Below are positions 33,683-47,010 of a DNA stretch of 64,000 nucleotides, piece after piece. The number at the start of each line of letters is the position of its first letter. Position 1 is the first letter of the stretch. Origin of the DNA: Dermacentor variabilis (taxonomy: Eukaryota > Arthropoda > Arachnida > Ixodida > Ixodidae); contig NC_134568.1 of assembly GCF_050947875.1 (NCBI RefSeq), positions 254,703,778 through 254,767,777 of the forward strand, read 5' to 3'. The translations under genes were made by a program, and so were the position numbers. The notes beneath the pieces are model-generated. The model was given only the letters and a program-made list of their open reading frames with translations, made no database searches and was not told the origin of the DNA.

Positions 33683-34011
33683 AAGCCAACAAACAATGAT
33701 ACCAAGGAAAACATAGGGGAAATTACTTGCACTTAGTGATTGAATTAAAGAAATTATAAATTAATGGCAATGAAAGTGGATGAAAAAACAACTTTCCGCA
33801 GGTGGGGCACGATCCCACGTCCTCGCATTGCGCGAATTGCGCAATTGGTTTGAGCATCGCACGCGTAATGCGATGACGTGGGATCGTTCCCCATCGGCGG
33901 CAAGTTGTTTTTTCATCCACTTTCATTGCCGTTAATTTATCTGTTCTTTAATTCAACCAGTAAATTTCAAGTAATTTCCTCTATGTTTTCCTTCCCGTCT
34001 TTGTTTGTTGG
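33683..34011. mobile_element. Fold-back pair of tRNA-derived SINE arms
   Basis: Two SINE-like arms face each other. The left arm 33683-33834 is the inverted copy of 33862-34011, with about 27 bp between. Shared blocks include CTATGTTTTCCTT, TTCATCCACTTTCATTGCC and GACGTGGGATCGT. The centre carries a tRNA-like segment GAGCATCGCACGCGTAATGC. The right arm continues to about 34080 (CGGGCCCTTCGGTTAATCCC) as a longer SINE-like unit. No coding capacity. Confidence 0.8.
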
Positions 34012-34290
34012 CTTGTTGTGATATGATTAATAAAAATCGGGCCCTTCGGTTAATCCCCTTTCTTCTCCTTAACGAGGGTCTCGAATCCGGCAACATTGAT
34101 GCCTTCAGGTACCATGTGCGGGTTTATTGACCAGTTGCCTTCACCCAGAAAGATAACGTACTCGTGACGCCTGCGGCAAATAGGATGTTCCACATCCGCC
34201 GCCAAGGTTTGTGAGTGGTGGCGCTGGCTAACACTCCCAAAGCTAGTTCTAGTAGTAACACATAAATACCCAAGAAAGTGAATGGGGAAA

Positions 34291-34539
34291 CCGCACCACA
34301 GTAGCTCGGTTGGTTAGAGCATCGCACGCGTAATGCGAAGACGTGGGATCGTTCCCCACCCGCGGCAAGTCGTTTATTCATTCACTTTCATTGCCAAGAA
34401 TTTATAATTTCTTTAATTCAGTTAGTAAGTACAAGTAATTTCTCCTATGTTTTCCTTGGCGTCTTTGTTTGTTGGGCTTCTTGTGGTGTGATTAACAAAT
34501 AATCGGGCCCCTCGGTTAACCCTCTTCCTTCTCGTTCCT
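34291..34539 (+). mobile_element. tRNA-derived SINE, plus strand
   Basis: The head GTAGCTCGGTTGGTTAGAGC (A box), then TCGCACGCGTAATGCGA (an anticodon hairpin with loop CGCGTAA, i.e. anticodon CGT, Thr-like), then GGGATCGTTCCCC (B box with one change) form a credible tRNA relative. The body TTCATTCACTTTCATTGCC...CTATGTTTTCCTTGG...ATCGGGCCCCTCGGTTAACC follows. It is the same unit as 33850-34080, displaced by 465 bp (GAGCATCGC at 33852 and 34317). It is transcribed by polymerase III in principle and depends on LINE proteins to move. It lies inside LINE ORF1. Confidence 0.78.
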
Positions 34540-35106
34540 GCAATGGTGGTACCATCCACTGGGATAATGGATTGAACCCTTACGTTGCCCAGCTGCAGAG
34601 CGCTCAGCGCACTCGGTGTCATCGCGTTGATGGCCAAGGTGTTTTTACGTGTGTTAAGCCTTACATCCTTGGTCTCGTTTGGCACAGTGTTCTCAAGAAA
34701 CAAAGGCAGTGCTTGCTTCTTGAGGTCCCGCAGATCGTCAGTCGAGTTCTGTGGTACAAAGAGGACGGTATGAGGCCATCGTTGAGGCGCAGTTTTTATG
34801 GTGAACGAACTTGATACCGAAAATGCGTTGACGATCCTTCGCTTGGCTTTCCGGTGCAAGACAGGTTGAAGATCATCTTGCGATGACTCATCAGCTGATG
34901 CGGAGTACAGCTAAATGCGCTGGCTGTCGCTAGCTGTATTTCCTCTGCTCCTCGAAGCGATAACCGCTCATGAATTGGAACCGGACAGGGCCTCGGGAGG
35001 TTGCACATCCATCACCGCGAGATGTGGGGCAGGAGACCCCGCAACAGCAGAGGAAAGTCCAGAAAAGCAGAGACACGGGGGCAGGTTGTCGCTCACAAAA
35101 GAAGCA

Positions 35107-35108
<2 letters not shown>
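34540..35108 (-). mobile_element. Nested-host I-group LINE, 5' segment (ORF1 N-terminus)
   Basis: Third piece of the LINE at 26234. The ORF1 N-terminal part reads FTIKTAPQRWPHTVLFVPQN, VPNETKDVRLNTRKNTLAIN and VRVQSIIPVDGTTIAG (34545-34800), matching the ORF1 of the second large LINE (EITDIRVNIRKNELAVDV, 60700 region). Upstream is Ser/Glu-rich sequence up to a (TA)n tract at 35109, where the recognisable element ends. Frames continuing below 34540 read into the SINE. Confidence 0.78.

Positions 35109-35155
<47 letters not shown>
35109..35155. repeat. (TA)n microsatellite
   Basis: About 23 TA units, abutting the 5' limit of a LINE. Confidence 0.97.
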
Positions 35156-35157
<2 letters not shown>

Positions 35158-35829
35158 AAGTGATATCTTGTAGCCTACTAATGCCTCGGACACACGGGCA
35201 CTCTGACGTCCTTTGGTCCTTTGGACTAGGGGACATGCCTGATGACAAAGGAGTCATGACTCATGACAAAGAAGTATTTCCTTTTTTGGTAAGGGTCCCT
35301 TGCGAAAGACGAAATTTATCTGAACTTCTTATGACTCAAAGGGTAACCTTGTGGGAAGCTGTTTATACAGGAAACATGAATAAACACAAGGGTGCCTTAT
35401 TAATGATATATGTGTTTGCAAAAGCGATTTTATGCTTAGCAGGGACGCAATTTGTCTGGTTGTGAACTTTCATTGGAGCAATACTCTCAAACCGTCGTAG
35501 CCGCTGCTACAATCGTTATCGACACCGTCGCGTCATATTAGCCTTTGACAGCTCCATCACTTCTATGGCTTCGTGCAGATGCGGCTTAAGTGGGGCAGCA
35601 TGATTCGCATGGTTCTATGCTCTTGACAGTGTTTGGAATCACCGTATACCTTTTTTAGCTCGACGTTTGCTCTCCGTTCAGACTACAGACTACAAATTGC
35701 GTCCAGACTACAGCTTGCACACAGATGCGCACAGCGGCAGCACTACTGCGGGTTTCGCACAAGGCTGTTAGGATTGGGGGTTCAATCCCATCGCTCGTGA
35801 TCCGTTGTCAAGATTGGAGTCGGGCATGA
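35156..35829. other. Unrecognised; possible DNA-transposon scrap
   Basis: 35175-35460 begins GCCTCGGACACACGGGCAC and contains CCTTTGGTCCTTTGGAC. I suspect a repetitive element, but its ends cannot be defined. Around 35770-35800 a B-box-like GGGGGTTCAATCCC occurs, which may be part of a primer-binding region for the LTR that follows on the minus strand. Confidence 0.3.
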
Positions 35830-36310
35830 ATTAGAAGGTAGCTGGCCCATGCCGTTGTCCAACTTATCCACACTGAGGACGTTGATGAAGGGAAGGACTG
35901 CTTCTCATCGAGAACGAGGAATATGGGTTTATTTACAGTATTTATATCAGTCTAACATGACTGTTTGAGAAAGTACATCAGTCTAACATGACTGCTTGAG
36001 AGAGAGTGTCCTGAGCAGCCGCACAACAGCGGTTTTTAAACACTCGGTCCTCCCCCGATACCCAGGTGACGGAAACGGCCGTCCAAGCACCGTAGGCGAA
36101 TTGACCAGGCACCGTAGGGGAGACGAAGCACCGTAGGGGAGATTACGAGTCACCGTAGGTGAGTTGACGAGGCACCGTAGGGGAGACGACCCGGCACCAT
36201 AGGGCCATTTATTCCCCGAGCTGCAGCGCGCCCGCCGGCCGCCCATTGTCTGGCGTCTTGGTCGGCGCGTGTGAAGGGGTGTCAGTAGACGTTCCCGCGG
36301 CTCAGTAACA
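35830..36310 (-). mobile_element. LTR (minus strand), right boundary uncertain
   Basis: On the minus strand the segment starts TGTTACTGAGCCGCGGG at 36310. It contains a tandem-repeat block in the presumed U3, a TTTAAAAAC TATA-like box (about 36035), AATAAA (35928-35933) and an R/U5-like tail CCTCGTTCTCGATGAGAAGC. This is the usual layout of a retrotransposon LTR. The 3' terminus is unclear (35780-35850), and no target duplication was found. No gag or pol is seen next to it, so a solo or fragmentary LTR is likely. Confidence 0.45.
36086..36204. repeat. Degenerate 20-24 bp tandem repeat (GCACCGTAGGGGAGAC)
   Basis: Five to six units carry the core CACCGTAGG(G/C/T)GA. They alternate in spacing and lie in the presumed U3 of the LTR, so they may be promoter or enhancer repeats of that element. 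Confidence 0.8.
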
Positions 36311-38264
36311 ATAGTTGGTCCGCCGAGCCCGTTTAGTCACCATGGCGACTTCGTCAGACTCGGCTCCAGCGACGGAGAGTCGAGGACGCACGTATTGTTG
36401 TTCACAAACAGTCGACTTAATCACGCCGTGGCTACAGGTGTGCGGCGACGCTCCGGGAAAGTTGCCGCCACAGTCGCAACTGGCCGGCAAAACTTGCACT
36501 GCAGCTGGCCGTTCTTAACAAGGCTCATTTTACGTACCGGGAAGCAGGGGTAAAACGCTGTCACTGCTCCGCTACAGAGTCGATTCATCCTTTGCAGCCG
36601 AGCTGACTGCACGCCGTTGGCGTCTGAGCGACGCGCTTACAGAAATGGAAATCAAGGGCAGTTCCGCAATGCCCGAACAAAGGTAATGTGAGCGGAAGGG
36701 GGGAGGCCGTAACTGACGCTCAGCTTAGAACTGTCTAATGCTGTGACAAGACCGAAATTAGCTAATTTCGGTTTAAATTTTTAGATTGCATTGGCGAGAT
36801 AAACGATATTATTAACGTTTGTTCAGTTTCAGTTTAAAGGAACACTGTCAAACGTTTTGCTGCATTGCTAACGGTAAACATATAAAGGAGACCGCGCCGT
36901 ACCGTGTGTCAGCGACGAAACTTTTTCTGGTAAGGGGCATACTTCAGCGTAATGAAAATAGATTTAGTTTATAGGAACTTAGTTTGACCATGCGTCATGT
37001 GTTTTAGGTAGTTGTTGCTCATCGGTGTAATTTAATGTCGACCCTTTCTTCAGTAAAGAACGTTTCGATAACGTCATCCGCCTTGGATCTGCCGTCACTG
37101 CCCGAATACTGATCGTACACTGACAGTTCGTGTGGGGCCACCGAAACTCACTCAACTTATGGCTGCGCTCATTTGCATTTCTAACGCTCTCCAATCTTAA
37201 TGACGCTCGCAAGATTCTCTTTCTAACTCTGAATGTGGAGAGGTGATGTTTAGTGCTTGGCCTGCGTAGCGAAATCACCGCGTCGCCCTTTTAAATAATT
37301 AGGCGCATGAGAGGAAACTTAGGCTATAGATATTTCCCATTCTCCTTTCGTATATCGCGCGCCGATCGTATTATCAAGACACATTATATCAATTGATATG
37401 CAACTAAGATACTATCACCTGGTGCCGCCATTTCCGTAACACGATATTGGAAAACCGTAACTGCTAGCATACCGTGTAGCAGTAAAACACCACGGGACGG
37501 CAACGCTCTACAGACTCAGGACGAGAAAAGAAACGCAACATGGGCGCAAGAGTGCTCTCCTTTTACGTCTCTTCCATCGCGGAGATCAATATTTACCATC
37601 CAGCGTACAGCTCAAGCGCTCACGCTCGAAAACAGCGTCTGCACCCTGGGGGTAGTTCGCGGAGTGGAGCCGGTTTAATGAGGTTTATTATTATCTACAC
37701 GAGTGCGACATTCTTTTTCTCTTTTCTTTTTCACGTGGCGCGTTGCCAGCAGGTATATAGAAATACTGGAAGACGAGAGAAAGTGGTGCAGCGGCATGAA
37801 AAAAGTACGGCACGCAAAGTATAGCCTATATAGGTATAGCAGCGCAGTGCTCACACATAATTCTGAGTCATTTGTCGGTGCTTGAAGTGAGACGTGTAGA
37901 CATATGTGAGCGCTGCCACAGTGCGATGAACAGGTTTCATTTTTTTAAAGATCTCACTTCAGATGGACAATATACACAAATGACTGCTCAGCCCGAACAC
38001 GGTACAATATAACTTGCTTACTCTAACTTAATTTATACTGAAAAAAGGATACGCTCGTTTACAACTCCGCGCGATCTTCTATAGATAGGAGCAAAGGTAG
38101 AGCGGGAGCTCCTGAAGGCAGCGTCAACAAGAGCGTCCTGAAAGCGAAGTTCTCCTGAAACAATAAAGACGTAGCGCGGACGCACTCACGGCGAGTTTTT
38201 TATCTGTGTAAATAACTATCCGGTGTTTCCGACAGCTCTTGATTTTCGGTGGCGCGAGTGCGCC
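36311..38264. other. No gene supported
   Basis: The segment just outside the LTR has CACCATGGCG, a good Kozak-type start (ATG at 36342), opening a 59-codon frame with no family resemblance and no evident splice partner. It is noted but not called. The remaining DNA is AT-rich and featureless to me. Confidence 0.4.
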
Positions 38265-38508
38265 CCTTATATACGGTGGCTCAGTGGCCATGCTGCTTTG
38301 ACGATGCGTGTGTTCGAGGTCGCGGGCTCTGATCTCGGTCGCCACGGCCCCTTCAAAAGACAGCGTGAAATGCAGAAACGCTCGTGTACACTGCTTTGGA
38401 TGTAGCTCAAGCGAACCCAGGCGGTCAAGTCTAATTCGGGGACTTCCACAACGGCGCCCTTCATATCTAACATTGCGGCTTCGGAACGTTAAGCCCCATA
38501 ATTTAAAT
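38265..38508 (+). mobile_element. Old Ruka-like SINE, plus strand
   Basis: A divergent copy of the SINE at 44630. The head GGTGGCTCAGTGGCCATG (A box) and GAGGTCGCGGGCTCTGATCT (B-box region) are followed by GAAATGCAGAAACGCTCGTG, CCCAGGCGGTCAAG, GGACTTCCACAACGGCG and CGTTAAGCCCCATAATTTA. These align block for block with GAAATGCGAAAACACCCGTG, CCCAGGTGGTCAAA, GAGTCCTCCACTACGGCG and CGTAAAACCCCAAATATT of the younger copy. The many substitutions indicate age. Confidence 0.8.
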
Positions 38509-41274
<2,766 letters not shown>

Positions 41275-41589
41275 TCACTCGAGATTACTGAACTGTGCGG
41301 CACGCTGCAGTATGGTCTGTGATGATATTTCCACTTTTATTTACGAAGCTAACACATGAGAGTACTATACCGTCCATTTACTCGCATACCAATTTATGCA
41401 CTATGTACGCGGGATAGTTAACCAAATATATATCACGCTCAAATGGATACACCCTGTTGGTATGCAAGATGGGGGAATCAGGGTTAATAAATATCAAATA
41501 TGAAAGAAGAAAACGTCGCACACAACATGCATTCAAAGTAGCGCAATGTCTTTGCGGAATGCGATCTTTGTGAACACCGAGTACGACCA

Positions 41590-42612
41590 CACCGTCTTTA
41601 CATTACATCTGCATTGACGTCCCCCTGGGCGTCGTACTGAGCCTTACCTTGTTTAACATCACGCTGGTCGGTTTCCTTGGCCCCCTTCCAAGCACAGTTA
41701 AATTATCTATCTGTGCGGACGACATATGCGTTTCGGCGTCCGGAGCACCACGCCTGCAGGTGCTCGCAAGGCTCCAAAAACCTGCAACTCAGACTAAAAT
41801 CTACCTCCGCAATCATCTTTTCATCTGCTAAATGTGCACTTGTGGCATTTGCACGTAAGACCATGACGCACTACAGTCTATTAATCAATGGGCAGAAGAT
41901 ACCATCTGTGTGGTCATACAAATTCTTGGGTGCCATAATTGACAGTGACGTATCATGTAGCCCCCATGTATGTTACATGAAAATGCGGTTGACAGACACC
42001 TCAGCTTTTGAAGTTCTTCATCGGAAAGAACTGGGGAATGTCCACAAGCGCTAGGATGCAGCTATATAGGGTACTTTTTCTCGACTTGCGGTACAGCTTG
42101 CCAGCATTGACTACCGCAAGTAAAACAAGCATAAGTACTATAGAAAGTGTTCAGGCCCACGGGCTCCAGATTTGTCTAGGTCTTTCTTCAAGTGCGTGTC
42201 AACGCACTTGAAGAAATGTCAACTATCAACTATCGTAACAATGTCAACTATGTCAACAATGTCAACTATCGCAATCGCCAGAGACCACTTCATCAAGCCC
42301 CGAATCACAGTTGAAGCCCTAAGAGCGCACGTAAGGCACCTTGCCCGCACTCCTTGCCACCATCTAGCCTCTCTACCTGCGGAGAGACCACGTGTCTCGT
42401 TCTGCCGAATGGCATCCGCACATCGTGAGGCTATACCACCTAGCTTCGCATCTGCCGTGAGACCTTCGACTCCTCCTTGGTGCCTCATTGAGCCAAAGAT
42501 CAAGCTCACAATACCTGGCGTCCTGAAAAAGGCAGATATGTCATCGCTGGCTCTTAAACAGCTTAACTTACTCCGCTTATATGATAAGTACCACAATTAC
42601 ACCCACGTGATG
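41590..42612 (+). mobile_element. I-group LINE, plus strand: RT palm to RNase H border
   Basis: A 5'-truncated plus-strand copy of the same subfamily as the nested LINE. It starts within RT motif B (VVLSLTLFNITLVGFLG-like, 41640) and has motif C LSICADDICVSASG (41695-41735). Next come the thumb HYSLLINGQKIPSVWSYK with SPHVCYMKMRLTDTS (41870-41990), SVQAHGLQICLGLSSSACQ (42150) and FIKPRITVEALRAHVRHLAR (42290-42350), then IPGVLKKADMSSLALKQLNL. A small tandem expansion (AATGTCAACTATG, about 42222-42272) interrupts it. At YHNYTHV (42609) the RNase H domain should begin (YTDGS), but homology stops. Confidence 0.85.
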
Positions 42613-43294
42613 AACCGAGGGTGGTATAAAGCTATTCCAAATTTTTCTATTCGGATTCTGCAATTAGCTCTCCCCGATTTGTCAAAAGGTTTTCGGGCAT
42701 CCCCCACTTCGCCTGTCTTTCATGCAATGTCTCGAAAACAGCGAGAACGCCCCATCGGCCGGGGACCATGGATCTATTTGCATATAATAGCTTTTTTTTT
42801 CGTGGCAGTATTACGTTTTCGAACCCTTTCGGTACGTATACGACATCGCTCTGCCAACTCTTCTTTGCTGAGAATCCGTTCTGGCGGCATTTTTAACCTT
42901 CCGTTGCATGCTGCTGCGATTTTCGACCAGCCACCGCAAGGTAAATAAGGGGAAGCGCACCAATCGCAGACTCCGGCACCCCCCTCTTCATCCAGTTATT
43001 TGCTTTCACTGGGGCTGGCTCGGCCCCGTCAATACTCTCTCCACTTCAGCGTGCTCGTCGCCTCTTGTCAGCCAATTCGATAATACAGTATCCTCAATCT
43101 AGGCGATGCTATTTGCTTTGAAAGCAAAAAAAAAACATAGCCTCATATAAACGAGGAGCCCGTTTGATTAGGCTTTTCAAACAACGCTGGGGGTTAGCAC
43201 CCAATGCTTGCGTCGGTCATTAGGTAAATTTTGCGTCAGGAGATTGGAATAAAAAGTGGTATGAATAGTTTCACGTTATTGGGCCCCAAAACTG
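42613..43294. other. Foreign segment replacing the LINE RNase H start
   Basis: About 680 bp of non-LINE DNA sits where roughly 75 RNase H codons are missing. Near its ends are TATTCCAA (42633-42640) and TTGGAATA (43244-43251), an 8-bp inverted pair, and outside these TGGTAT occurs on both sides (42622 and 43257) in direct orientation. This is hinting at, but not proving, a small DNA transposon. No coding sequence was recognised. Confidence 0.4.
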
Positions 43295-44135
43295 TGACTG
43301 TGGCCCATTTTCTGTGACTCCTAGACGGCACTGCAGCGTCTACTGTCAGCCTTACGGCGCGGTCCGCATGAAACAGTTGGCATTCGAAATCGCAGCGGCC
43401 ATACACCACCTGACTGAGGAAGGGCATGAAATTTTTTTTCAATGGCTACCAACTCACTGTGGTATCATCGACAATGAACGTGCCGATCAAGCTGCTTGTT
43501 CAGCTCATGTACAAGACAATCACCTAACAATTCTGCTGTCTAAGACAGAAGCTTCAAGGATGCTCCGCCTACTTGCACACCAATGCATGGCATCAGAGTG
43601 GAGTGAACTACATTTCATGTGCGTCCGTTTATACACCCTGGATCGAACTTTATGCATTCGACTTCCACCAAGACTTCCCCGAAGAAACGCGACCATTTTG
43701 TGCAGGCTATGGTTGGGCGTCGCGTTCACCAATGCCTACGCGTTCCGCATATCATGGTACCGCGTATCACGGCAGCGTATCAAACGATTGCAGCGACGAA
43801 GGAACAATTCGGCATGTTATTTGTTGGCGCCCGCAGTACAGTGTTCCGTCGCGCCGAACCAGTTCGACGACCAGCCTCTGTGCGAAGAAAGAATGTTGCA
43901 ACATCGACGCGACTTACCACCGCATCAGAAGGCCGTGCAAGCGCTACTGCGCTTCTTGAGATCGACCGGCCTGTGAGAACGCCTGTGATTCGAACGCCTT
44001 TTGTGTCACCTGTTCATGTTTGTTCTTTGTCTCTTCGCCCTCTTTGCAACCACTTTATCCCCCACCCCAGTGCAGGGTAGCAAGCCGGAAACTCGCCTTT
44101 TGGCTAAACTCCCTGCGTTTCCTGTCTCTTTCTCT
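43295..44135 (+). mobile_element. I-group LINE, plus strand: RNase H C-half, zinc tail, 3' UTR
   Basis: The LINE resumes at WPIFCDS (43303), after which the frame of 43314-43976 reads FEIAAAIHHLTEEGHEIFFQ, WLPTHCGIIDNERADQAACS (G of PGHCG lost, fourth acidic residue kept) and RLPPRLPRRNATILCRLWLG. It continues VAFTNAYAFRI and RRDLPPHQKAVQALLRFLRS. The Cys-zinc motif is degraded. The 3' UTR has CAGGGTAGCAAGCCGGAAAC and ends in CTGTCTCTTTCTCTCT at 44137, the pyrimidine tail of this family, and is followed at once by the Penelope-like structure. Confidence 0.85.
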
Positions 44136-44629
44136 CTTGAAGTAGTAAAGGCAAGGCGCAGAAGACCAGGACTCAAGAAGAACACAAACGACAGAACCGG
44201 CGCCACTCAAAACTAAGTTTATTTTCGCAACAAGCCTGCCTTATGTAGGTTATTCACGCCGAGTCGCGCACAAAACTTTAGAAGTAAAAAACAGCAATCT
44301 ATCGACCACTCACGAATCATATCTGGCACATAATATCGAATGAGCAAACAAGAACCACACGTGGATCAGCACGGGAGGCAATTGATCTAGTATAGTCTTT
44401 TCCCAAGCCAACGGGGACAAAACCAGGCATAAAAAGTACCGTCTACGCTTCACTACCAAGCTATCCACAACATAACACACTTCAAACGCCTAAGGCCCAG
44501 TCAGTGATAAAGCCCGCACGACCATGGGAATAATGACCAACGAATAACACGGAAAAAACATGAAAAAGGCGTCTAAGTACAGCGTCTGCGTCAAAACTAA
44601 AATCTCTAATAGTCACTCACCTAAAAAAA
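44136..44629 (-). mobile_element. Penelope-like element, left outer arm (3' end, minus strand)
   Basis: 494 bp that reappear in inverted orientation at 48673-49165, with I estimate about 12-15 differences. It is the noncoding 3' terminal region of a Penelope-like element reading on the minus strand. The arm ends within a run of A (CACCTAAAAAAA) exactly where a plus-strand SINE starts. Whether this arm was once contiguous with the RT-containing piece at 46994-47998 is inferred from the matching right side. Confidence 0.8.
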
Positions 44630-44874
44630 CCCGCCGTGGTTGCTCAGTGGCTATGGTGTTGGGCTGCTGAGCACGAGGTCGCGGGATCGAATCCCGGCCA
44701 CGGCGGCCGCATTTCGATAGGGGCGAAATGCGAAAACACCCGTGTGCTTAGATTTAGGTGCACGTTAAAGAACCCCAGGTGGTCAAAATTTCCGGAGTCC
44801 TCCACTACGGCGTGCCTCATAATCAGAAAGTGGTTTTGGCACGTAAAACCCCAAATATTATTATTATTATTATT
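44630..44874 (+). mobile_element. Ruka-like tRNA-derived SINE, plus strand
   Basis: A full, well-preserved SINE. The tRNA-like head CCGCCGTGGTTGCTCAGTGG (A box TGGTTGCTCAGTGG) and GGGATCGAATCCCGGCCACG (B box) close an acceptor-like stem CCGTGG/CCACGG. The body with GCACGTTAAAGAACCCCAGG and GGTTTTGGCACGTAAAACCC ends in an (ATT)n tail (44856-44874). It is known in ticks as Ruka-type (family name from memory). It would be transcribed by polymerase III and mobilised by LINE proteins. No flanking duplication is visible: the left neighbour is the Penelope arm, the right unrelated DNA. Confidence 0.9.
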
Positions 44875-45761
44875 GCAGAGAACTTAAATTGGCTGAGCAG
44901 TTCTTACGATCAAAGCCATTCGACTCTTCCAAATCTTCCCCTTCTTCTAAAATTTTTGTTCTCTGATTAGGGTAGTTTGAAAGCTCGCTGAGGCAATCGA
45001 TCGGATGGCTGTGTTTTAGGGGCCCGTTGCTTTAGGCGGCACTCGTTGATATATAAAGCTTGCACCTTACTGCATTTACTCACCGTATTACGTTGCTGCC
45101 AGTCAACTCCCACGGAAACGGACTACAATGAGCAGTCATATGGTCGCGATTGTTCTCACTGGCGTAACTGCTAGTTACTGCGCTTAATTTAATTTTTACT
45201 TGAGAGTTTTTTTTTTTTCACAAACAATGATTACTTGCAGCGGGAGTTGCTTTTATTGTGTTGTACTAAAATGGGCTCACTTGAACTTTCTGTTCAAGAT
45301 GTGTGAGCGCGATGGGAATTTTATTTACATTTGATATTATTATTATGCTCTCACATGCATGGCATTAAGAGCTGATATGTATCGCAACCAGTACTGCATA
45401 TAATTCCTGCTATTTTAGGCCATCTTTAAAGACCCAGTTAGGGGTTTTGCGTAAGCCATGAGGTATTACATAAGGTACAGCATTTTGTTGCATAATATAT
45501 TCACGGCGAAGTATGGGTCACTCGCGCTTTTACACGCGCATGTCCCACGTGTAGCCCCAAATTACACGTACCTCGTTAATCATGCCTGTATTCTTGCTAA
45601 TACATTTTCATGCATTTCCCCTGCACTTTTCCCCAAATCATGCTTACACCACAGTGCCTGACGCTGTCATTTTTTCCTCAGAACAACTGCATGTGCGCCC
45701 ATAAAGAGATCATTCGCAGTTGTCGCGAATGATCTGTCACCCCCTGTGCATGTCCCGCGAA

Positions 45762-45764
45762 TAT

Positions 45765-45815
<51 letters not shown>
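45762..45815. repeat. (TTTA)n microsatellite
   Basis: About thirteen uninterrupted TTTA units. Confidence 0.96.
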
Positions 45816-46643
45816 TATGCAGTTACTTGCTTCATTAGTACCACGTGTTTTTCTCCGCCGCGTAAACAGCTGGCGTCGCCTGGGTCCGTATTAAGAAAAA
45901 CCTGTCACGCTAGAATTGTTCGTAATAGAAAATTCCGACAAATTCTGATGCTGGACATATTTACAACGAAAATGGCCGGTGAACGACAAAGAACACTTAC
46001 CACCCAAAAACTTTCTGAATTCGGCCTTTGCTTGTTCGCGTCAGCGAATTTTTTTTGGGCTGCTCTTTTCTATCAGCGCGGGTTCGCAGCACAGCAGAGC
46101 GAGCAGGAAATGATTGTTTCGCGCACGGCACTAACTTTGGGCCCTAGTTTTGCTGGACTATCCATAACATACTGTCTAGGCAACTGCACAAACCGGGCCT
46201 TCCACTTTAGTAAACTCGCGAGACACGTTGTCGTTCACGAACGCCTTCGCGCTGTCGTCGTGCCTCTTTCGGGGGCCCGTCTATATGCTAAACACTCGGC
46301 GTCTGCGGCGCCGCCACGTGCACTGCATCGTTCACGATGGCATTTCTCATGAATACACCTAGCTAATGCTATAGCTTTATCTAGCTGATGAATACACCTA
46401 GAAAAAGGAGCCGCAGAGAAAGTTCGGGTACTTCGTAGTCGAAGCGTGCAACTGGCAGTTAAGAGCTTCGTCGCACAGGCCTCATACAGAAGAAGAATGC
46501 GCTTCTCAGTTGCAAGTGCCATCCATGCTAAGGCCGCGAAGTATTGCAGCCTTTCCCCAGTACCAGCTCTCCTATTTTGAGTTAATGCCGTAAACGTTGT
46601 TAAAATGCTTCTCTCATGGCAAAAAAGGAAACAAACAAACAAA

Positions 46644-46694
<51 letters not shown>
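46644..46694. repeat. (GC)n followed by (GA)n
   Basis: GC dinucleotides at 46644-46658, then about eighteen GA units. Confidence 0.95.
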
Positions 46695-46698
<4 letters not shown>

Positions 46699-47010
46699 AA
46701 GACCCAGAAGAGGAAAGAAAAATGAAAAAGAACGGTGTGTACACGCGCGAGGCGAAGGAGAAGGACATCATGTAACGCGCGTGTCCCGCCCTTTTCAAGG
46801 CGCTGAGCCGTGCCACCCCTGCACGGAAGCAAAAATAGCGGCCTCTTTTCTGTATGCAACCCATGTCTTTGTCTCTCCATGTTTTTCGTACGCTTCTGCG
46901 AATACATTGATTGTACCGAAAGTAATGAAAAAGTGTCTGTAACTATTTAATTAGCTGTCACAGTCTGTTCAAATTATGCCCGTGCATGGTTCATCACTCT
47001 AACATGAGGC

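Larger units (their letters stand above)
44875..46993. other. No gene recognised; DNA separating two Penelope pieces
   Basis: Unrelated to the Penelope element as far as I can see. It contains a (TTTA)n and a (GC)n(GA)n microsatellite (below). A 210-codon frame starting at 45720 reads through the (TTTA)n tract and has no family motif. Confidence 0.45.

Noticed and set aside
34297..34370. Functional tRNA-Thr(CGT) gene
   Set aside because: Although the anticodon hairpin is good, the acceptor stem does not pair, the B box is changed, and a SINE body follows. Called as a SINE head.
36315..36518. Small frame with a good Kozak-like ATG next to an LTR
   Set aside because: Only about 60 codons, no recognisable domain and no evident continuation exon. 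Mentioned in the LTR finding only.
46235..46864. 209-codon minus-strand frame
   Set aside because: It crosses (GA)n and (GC)n tracts, and its Ser-Leu repeat is composition-driven. No family motif.
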